Shown piece by piece: positions 40,401 to 49,400 of a stretch of 64,000 nt of DNA. The stretch is from NCBI RefSeq assembly GCF_051622035.1, contig NC_135359.1, forward strand, positions 21,424,001 to 21,488,000. The letters run 5' to 3'. A program made the position numbers and the translations under genes. Source of the DNA: Arctopsyche grandis (lineage: Eukaryota > Arthropoda > Insecta > Trichoptera > Hydropsychidae). Within the stretch, counting starts at the first letter, position 1. Every line of letters begins with the position of its first letter. Under the pieces are notes generated by a model. That model was given only the letters and a program-made list of their open reading frames with translations. It ran no database searches and was not told the origin of the DNA.

Positions 40401-43400
40401 ATATGTATGTATGTATGCATGTACAAAAAATATTTATTTTGCAAATCTTGTGAGTCAATGGATGATCGCCATAATATACAAGCGACAGTCATTATTTGCT
40501 GTTTTTTCTCGATGAATATGAAATATTTGCATAATATAGTATAATAATGTTATATTTTATCATTCGCACCAAAGAATGAGCTCATTATACATAAATTAAT
40601 AAGAAATCAATTACGTTTTATGTTATTTAACGAATGAATAAATTATTTCAATTACTATGTGTATCGTAATTACTCATTATAAACACTCGCATATGTGCAA
40701 TTATCTATGATAATGTAACCTAACTGCCGATCACAATAACGGTATAATTTCTCACGATTTTAAAATATGAAGTCACCGTTTTTTTCCCGGGAAGATGCGT
40801 CTAATCTCCGAATAGATAGATTTACAGCAAAATTTTGTCTTTTTTTGTGTCGATTTGTTATATTGAGCCAATTTTGTCGCGACATGGTGACGTATTCCTC
40901 TAGGAGAGATTAGGAGAAAAATTCTTGGCCGTCCAATTTTTTTATATCTTGACAGTCGTAAGGCTTGATAGATTACTTCTGTGCTTTTTTGTCATTTCGA
41001 CCCGTCATTTTCGCGCCTTTTCTCTCTATGCGGCTATTTTGTTTGACTCGTCCTAATCTGGCGATTAGGTCGACACGTCGTGTGCGGTTTAACTTCACAA
41101 TAAAATTATCGCTTTTTTAAGCTACTGTTACTCATGTATGTATAACTTGACCTTTTCGCAAAACGGCTTATCCATCTTTTGAAAGGCTAATATAGTAACA
41201 TTCAAGACTTAAGTTTGGGTATAAAAAATCGATCCGATAGGGTGCTAGATTTCATCTCCAATTTATTAATAGAAAGCATTTATTCAGTACGTTATTTTAA
41301 TATTAGTGCTGAAACGAATATCCAAAGCACTGAAATAATATCGACTAAACTCGTATTTATGTATGTATACATATTTCATCCTATGAAGGCGTATTTTATA
41401 ACACAATTCACGTAAAGGGACGTATTTTCCTTGGTACCATGCTCGTTGCGCGTTTGCTTTAATCGCGTTCGATGCGCAAGGAAAATTCCTTCCTCCAAAA
41501 ATCTCCATAAATGTACTCAATTGTAAAAGATATTGGCAGTTATTAAACTTTAGTGAACCAATACAGTTCCAAATAACACGTATATTTTTCCTACATACAT
41601 TCAAAACCCGCTGAATAGAGTTTTTAAAATACATACACCAGGAAATACTCCAAGGCGACAAATGTGGTTAGATTATTTTTGTACACAAGTACTAACAATT
41701 TTTCAAACATAACAGTACATAGAATATAATAGAGACATCTATGGACAATCAACAAATTTTTGATACGCAGCAAATTTGCAAGAAATACATGTGGGTAGCA
41801 TATTTTTATAAGATTCAACAAATTCGAGATGCTAATAACTTGAATTTGTGAGAAACTGCGGTGGAGGATACCAATTTATTTGATTCGTCACAACAACTTA
41901 GGTTAAAAAAGTCGGAAAATTCGAATAGGATATCTGTGTTTTTTAATAACCACAAGATCTCGCTAGCAAGGTATTTAGCTGGGACTGGAACACACGACTA
42001 GGGTGTGCAATACCGGCCAAAATATCAATACCGGTATTTCGGTATTATAAATACTAAAACCGGTATTGCAAAAAACAAGAAATGGAATTGTGATACTTTT
42101 GGAATAAATTAACATCAGTTTCATAATAAATTTAGTATAAAAAATATATTTATATAATTTTACAACGTTTAAAAAATGTCATAATCCAAGGAGTGGCCGA
42201 GCAATTCGATCCGCGGTAGGAGGATTTTTTTTATTTACGTCAACCTAAATTCCAGGCTCCCTATAAATTATTAATATTTAAAAGATTTTAAAGGGGGAAA
42301 AATAGATCATAAGCATATGTATAATTTCAATTTTTACAAATACCTTAGATTTATTGATTCTATGATTTAAAATATGACCTTAAAAAGGCCTGTTCTTGAT
42401 GGGATCTTCGTACATAACTGAAATCATTTATATTTACATTCAAATTTGCTTATGTTTAAATAGCAAAATACCGGTATTTCGTCTTTTGAAAACCGGACTT
42501 TTGGTATCTGAAAATTTGCTGGAATACTGGGATCCCGGTTTCTACAATACCGGTATTGCAAACCCTACTCACGACCTCTCTACTAATATGCAATAGGTCT
42601 ACCAGTGTACTACGCCGTGGTTTATTTAGACATAATAAGAAGAGGTATGTAAATAAAAAGTGAGAATTTCCCAATAAGCCTACATACATTTAATAGTATG
42701 TAGTTATAAGCTTTTTCCTGGGTAGTTTTTCCTGCAAGTATAATAAAAAACCTGTTTTTTGGCTTCCCAAAACTATGGAAAAGCTCAAGTTACAACGAAA
42801 TATCTGTAAATTTTTATTTACTGTCAAATAAAAATTGTATCGCCATGCGAATGTGTCATTCATACATTCAGTAGCAAAGGCTAAATTCAATCGACCAGTT
42901 ATGATTATTATATCTGGATTGTGACTTTTAAAAATCATTTCAATGCGCACTTGAGTTACTTCCATTATGTTACTCCTATTTTGTGTAACATGCCATTTTT
43001 ATTGCCGAGTATGACTGACCCACCCAAGATTTTTATCATTTGCCAGACACTTCTTTTTTTCATTTACGTTTAATATATTGTGAATTCACGTGTTCCGTGA
43101 TAATTTAAGGGATACCCTCACACGCCAACTTCCTCTAGGTGCAATAAATTGCACATGCACCCTCGCTGGGACGCTGCCCTCCATTATTATTTGTTGGGGT
43201 TGGTCCGGGGTCCTCGCGTTCCCTTTCCCAAAACAATATTTGCTCACAATCGCAAACGTTACGTGCTCAGTCTCGAGGACTACTTTTCGCCATCACGAAA
43301 TGAAAAATGCTTGCACGAAATATGTACATATTTGATTTCAGTGTCAATGAATGAATGAACGCTGAATTATTATGTGGCTTTTTTTACTTTTATATTACGC

Positions 43401-46400
43401 GGAAACGTGAGCGCACTTAAAGCGCCACTATTTCCAGTCTCGTGAGTCATTTCATACGAGACCCTTAATCTCCCTCGTGTTTTCCTTCATTCTACCACCC
43501 TCCAACTTTTCCCATTCTTTTTCCTCTATTTTCGTCTGTCTCTCGACTCTAGGGCTGTATATTACGCCGAATTCGCTGAAAAATATTTCGAACGAAATTC
43601 TCGAATGGTACTATAGAAAGTATAATAATATATTTACCGCTTTTTTGATATTTATGCGTATATCTACATATGTACATATATGGATTATATTGTACTTTGG
43701 ATCACAACGAGTATCTTTGTTACTCCAATTTTGTTGAACAAAACGTATTGAACATTATTTCAATTGTATTTTTTTTATTTTATTTCGTGAATATACCATT
43801 ATATTTATACGTTTACATAATTGTATTGTTGTCTCATTGAAAATACTGATAACCCTGTATATTTTGTGGGTGAATGACTCAACATACTCACAACTCTTAG
43901 GCTTGGGGGATATTTTCAACGCCCTCTTATGCACAAAGTAGACGGTAAATGTGCTTTACAAAAGTCTTTCTAATCGATTAATAATCTAATATAACATCAG
44001 CAATACATTTACAATATGCTCACAAAATATTTACAGTTGACATAGTACCTAACTCTACTGGAGCTAAAATTCGTTTATCATAAACATTGATTGAAGTAAT
44101 GAAAATATCCGAAACGAGGCATTGGTGGACTGGAAATTATTTAAACCAGCAGCGTGGACGAGTGGTTAGCATATGTATATGCTTTCGAACATACTGGTCA
44201 CGGGTTCGAATCCCACTGGTAGCTGCTGGCCAGACCTTGGTTTGTGACTTCGGGGCGATCTTTTCCTATCAGAGTTTGCCAATTTGTCTGATTTTCATTG
44301 AAACGGTTCCAACCAATTAGCAACCTTTGCCCATTTCTCGCAATTTTCGAGTTTTTAGCATTTCAAATTTCTCTGATTCGTATAAAAATGCTGCAAATTT
44401 GTCCATAAATGTCTAGCAAATTTCGAGTTTTTCAGCATCTCGAAATTTGACGATATATACATATATAAAAATGCTCTGAAAATGTATGTTTATCTAAAAT
44501 TTATCCATATGTAGATGTCTCCATGATGCTTTGTGAAAATTATTCTAAAAATTGTATATCGATGTTTGTAAATGGCCAGGAAGGAGCATTGGGGTTTACC
44601 TGTTAGTTCTTCCTGGTATACATATGTATATATTATATGTATGTAAAAATAGCTATAATTTTTCTTTAATACACGAAACAAATCATAGTTTGTTCTAACA
44701 TACATTAAACGGATTTATAACTTATTTATATTTAATATTATAAACAATATTTCCTGTATACGTATGTATGTATGTATACGTGTGGCACATTGGTTTTTGA
44801 GCTCTTTTTCCTATTATGATTTAGATTAACATTAGAATAATATAATACTGTGATTACTAACCAAATTAAATTAAAATTGTAAAATAGAAAATGATCAGTA
44901 GATCAGTAGCTATTAAAATAGATATAAGATGTATTGTGAACATAATTTCGTAATAATAAAAAGCATTTCAAAATCAAAAATCAAATACGTGTGGCATATG
45001 TTCATACATACATATGTATGTACATACATATATACATAAATTATGCAATATAATTGACCTAATGTTTATATCAATAATCGAAATCAGTTTTGATACATGA
45101 ATCTTTTTTTATACATTGTAAAAATAAACTTACAATATTTCATGTTAGTCAACAATACATATATTGTGTCAACAATATGTACATATATTATGTGAATTGT
45201 TATTATTTCTGCCTGATTTTATATTTTATATCGAACAATCACAACTTAGTGAAGTTGTAGTTGTTATTGTAAAAATATTACCCATGTGGACTAGATGTTT
45301 TTTACAGAACTTTGTCCATTTAGTCTTAAAGTGAACACACTTCCTTAAATGTATCAATTGTATATACATAATATTGAAAAATCGTAAATTAAACATTAAA
45401 TTCTTTCTTTCCAGATATTCGTGCCCAATTGAACGAGCAATTACGATGGCTGGACGCTCGCGTGGAAGCTCAGGTGGCTTTGGCTGCAGAATTGCAAGAG
45501 TTCTTCCGCCGGCGTGCAGAAGTCGAATTAGACTACAGCCGGGGACTTGATAAATTGGCTAAAGCTCTTCACCTTCGCCACAAAGAACAACGGAACAAGT
45601 AAACATAGTTTTAAACAACTTAACCCAGCATACTAATTATAAAAAAAACCATACTATATATTTACGTTTTTAATTTTAGGCGCGAGCAATGGCCGTTGTT
45701 CTCTTCATATGCATGTTGGCAACAACTAGTCGCAGGTACAAGAGCACTAGCACGAGATCATGCTGCACTTGCAGACTTGCATTCTGCACATCTGGTAGCG
45801 CGTCTGGCGACCGTCATGGAAGATGTGCAACGCGTTTACCGAAGAGTGTGTACAATTTTAATGTTATTATACAATACAATTTACATTGTATCAAATGCTT
45901 ATTATGCTATTTGCCATTTTGTATTTCAGTGCCGAGAAATTGCTTATGAGAGTCATGAAGAAATATTGCGTGTACTTCATGAATTACACGCGGCCATGAA
46001 GACATTCCAGCAGTATGGAGCTGAATGGCGTGCAGCGGAGGCCAAGCTGCGTTCAGCTGAAGCTCAACGAGCTCGTCTCCAGCCTCCTCCGACTCCAGTT
46101 GCAACACCGTCATCAGGTGTAGCCGCTCCTGTAAAACCAGCATCTAAAAAAGCACGCGCTCTCGATAAAGAAGTTGAAAAGGTATAATACAATATATCAA
46201 ATTATTCAATCGATTATGATAAAAATCCATTTTATAATGTGTTTATATTTTTTTACAGCGTAAAATTAAATACACAGATGCTAAGCTGAAAGCTTTGAAG
46301 GCACGAAATGAATATTTATTATGTCTAGAAGCTTCCAATACTACGATTCATAAGTATTTTGTCGATGATTTATCAGATTTGATTGATGTTAGTGTCTATT

Positions 46401-49400
46401 TCGTTAAATAATTTAATGTGTTATAATATTATATTATATAAACAAATAATATTTGTGCAATTTGTTCCAGTGTATGGATTTAGGTTTTCATAATTGTATA
46501 TCGCGAGCATTGCGCATGCAAGTGTCTGCAGATGAAGGTCGTGCTCGAGCTTTGCAACAAGGAGCTGATGCTCTAACAAGTATGTTTTGAAATGTTTTAT
46601 AAACATACTTATAAATCATAAAATTTTATTATGATGTTATTATATTTATAGATTGTATCAGTGCGTTAGATTCTCGACTTGATAAACAAAAGTTCTTAGA
46701 AGCACATCATCAGGCATTCGTTATTCCAAAAAAGATAACCTTCCAAGGACAGCAACCCAACGATGATGTATGCAACGTTTATTTTTAAATTATATAAGAA
46801 TTTGGATTATTGTACAATGAATTATTTATTATTCAGGACTGTGAAGTAGTGGGACCTGATGGAGTTGAAGACAGTGTCTCAAGAGCTCTTCGGGGTGAGA
46901 TGGAAACAAGATTAGCACAGTTGGAAGCTCGAGTACGTCACTTGCGCACTGAATCTGATGAAGTTTGGAAAACTTTGGAGACTGCCGAAACAACCTTATT
47001 GCAAATGGTACATAAACTGAATTATAAATATACAAAAATTTTCCCATTTAAGTTCTCGGACATTTTTGGTTTTTTACATTTGTATTTATTATTTATAGGT
47101 GGACGCGAAAGATTGGGAGACCAGTTGGATGTTTGGTGAACAAAATGGTTCTAGTGGTCTTGGTGCTGGAAGTAGTGGTAACTCGTTACAAAATGGTAGT
47201 GGGCCACCGTCATCATTACCGACACCAGTGGTAGCTTCACCACCTGCTCCTAAACAACCTGAACAAGTAGCGATGAAAGCCAGGGCTGATAGACATGAAA
47301 CGGAAGATTTTTATCTTACCGTAAGAATATTTTTCTGCCATTTTGATATTGAAAATTTTTATATTTTCTTTAAATTACTTTTTTTCAACAGAAATTCAGA
47401 GAATATTTATTGGGTAGTAGTCGTATTGCCCGTTTGGAAGCCAAAGGTGGATTTTTGAGGGGTCGTATAGGAAGTGCAGCACGTGCTGGAGCCCCACCTG
47501 CTCTTTCTTCACATATGCATCCGGCACCCAGGCATAGGTATAACAAGCTTTTTTTATTGCAATGCGTTTATTTTATTGTTTTTATTTTTACATGTTTTAA
47601 TTTGTGATTAGAAAACGTATTGGACGAGGAAGTTCTTGTCAATCGGTTCCAAGACTTTTCGCAGGATCTTTAGAAGAATATCTGGAAGCAACTGGACAAG
47701 AATTGCCGTTGATCGTCACTTCTTGCATTCGAGTGATTAATCTCTATGGTATAAATCTGTTTACATTTGAATAGAATCAAATTCATGGCGTTTTTTTACA
47801 TTATTCAAAATGTTTATTTTTGTTACATAGGTTTGCACCATCAGGGTATATTCAGAGTATCTGGATCTCAAGTTGAAATAGGAGCACTGAGGGAGTGGTT
47901 CGAACGTGGTGCTGATCCTCTCGCTACCACTAGTGATGCATCAGATATTAACTCTGTAGCTGGTGTGTTGAAATTGTATTTGCGTGAACTCAGAGAACCG
48001 CTATTTCCTATAGTTTACTTTGAACATTACATGGAACTAGCACGTATGTGAATTTTTAAAAATTTTAACATTGTCATTTATACTTAATGTATAATATTTA
48101 TGTATGTGTTAAGTTTTAAAATTATTTTCAGAACTAGATTCAAAGCCTGAATTTGTACAAAAAATGAAAGAATTCGTCCGCAATATGCCTCGTTGCAATA
48201 TGGTATTGTTGCGATATCTTTTCGCATTTTTGAATCAGTGAGTTTTATTTATTTCGTTATTTTTGTAATTTTACCTTTTCGTACAAAATTAATAATACTG
48301 TGCTATATTTCAGTTTATCTGAATTTTCTGAAGAAAATATGATGGATCCATGGAATCTTGCAATATGTTTTGGTCCTACACTCATTCCGGTACCCGATGA
48401 CAAAGATCAAGTAATTTAAAACTAATCCAAGAATATTTTAGATGTAAATCTTTGACTTGGTAATTAATTATGAATATCATTTTATTTTAGGTTCAATATC
48501 AAAATCAAATTAACGATTTGATCAAAAATGTGATAATTTTACACGAAGAAATATTTCCACTCGATGGAGGACCAATATATGAAAAATATCAGACACATCC
48601 TGGACAGTAAGTTTCATATTCAACTACAAATTTTTGGAGTTTGAAAATTAAATATCTATATTTAATTCAATTATATAATTTTAGGGAAGTCGATGAAAGC
48701 CCGTTAGAACCTGGAACTGATGATTTAGATTCTGAAGCATCACTATATCCATCAGAAGATGGTATGCGTCATGTTTCATGAATGTAATTGAATATCTTGT
48801 GAAATTTGTCTGTTCTGAATTTGAATTAAACCTTGTAGAAGGAGATGGTGGAGACAGTTTAACTGGAATTAGCACTGGCGGTGTTTGGGAAGGTGGCGTT
48901 AGTATACCGAGTGCGGGTGAAAGACCGGCACAGTGTTGGCGAAGAGAACCACCTCATACTCCTGAGTCTTACACAGATATCCATATCAAGTACGTTGTTT
49001 GATACTCGACACTATTACATACCTACATATATCCTAGTGGTATATAATTCAACATAAAAGGTATATATTTTTATTCTTTATCAAATAGCTTGTTTAATAT
49101 CATTACAGGGATGAAGATATTGTACATTCGAGTAGTGATTCGCGACGGAAAGGTTTACCTTCCAACGCAGACAGTGTTGAAAATGGAACAACAGGTGCTG
49201 CATCAGCATTCCGCAGGACCAGGTCGCCGCCTCCTGCTACGCCAACGCCTCACACTTGGCCACGACAAGAGGTACTTCTTGAGACCACTGTGTAGCACTC
49301 ATCATAAATCATTATATTACACATCTATGTTTTTTTGTTTAGATGTCATTTTCATTTATGTTCTACATATTTTTATTTGATGTAAAACTTTTCCTCCAAG

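Larger units (their letters stand above)
14942..45414 (+). other. srGAP intron 1 (30.5 kb)
   Basis: Runs from donor GTATAT to acceptor TTCTTTCTTTCCAG. It holds most of the mobile elements listed here and several GC-richer islands. I found no additional srGAP exon inside it. All other srGAP introns are 69-119 bp except the 2.2 kb intron at 49272-51444. Confidence 0.7.

Noticed and set aside
44147..44227. A tRNA gene.
   Set aside because: The A and B boxes and acceptor stem are present, but there is no proper anticodon arm and the sequence continues into a repeated SINE body.
45696..46187. A 163-codon frame reading through 45696-46187.
   Set aside because: It reads through the intron at 45846-45929; the family alignment YRR/CREIAYE shows the intron is spliced out.
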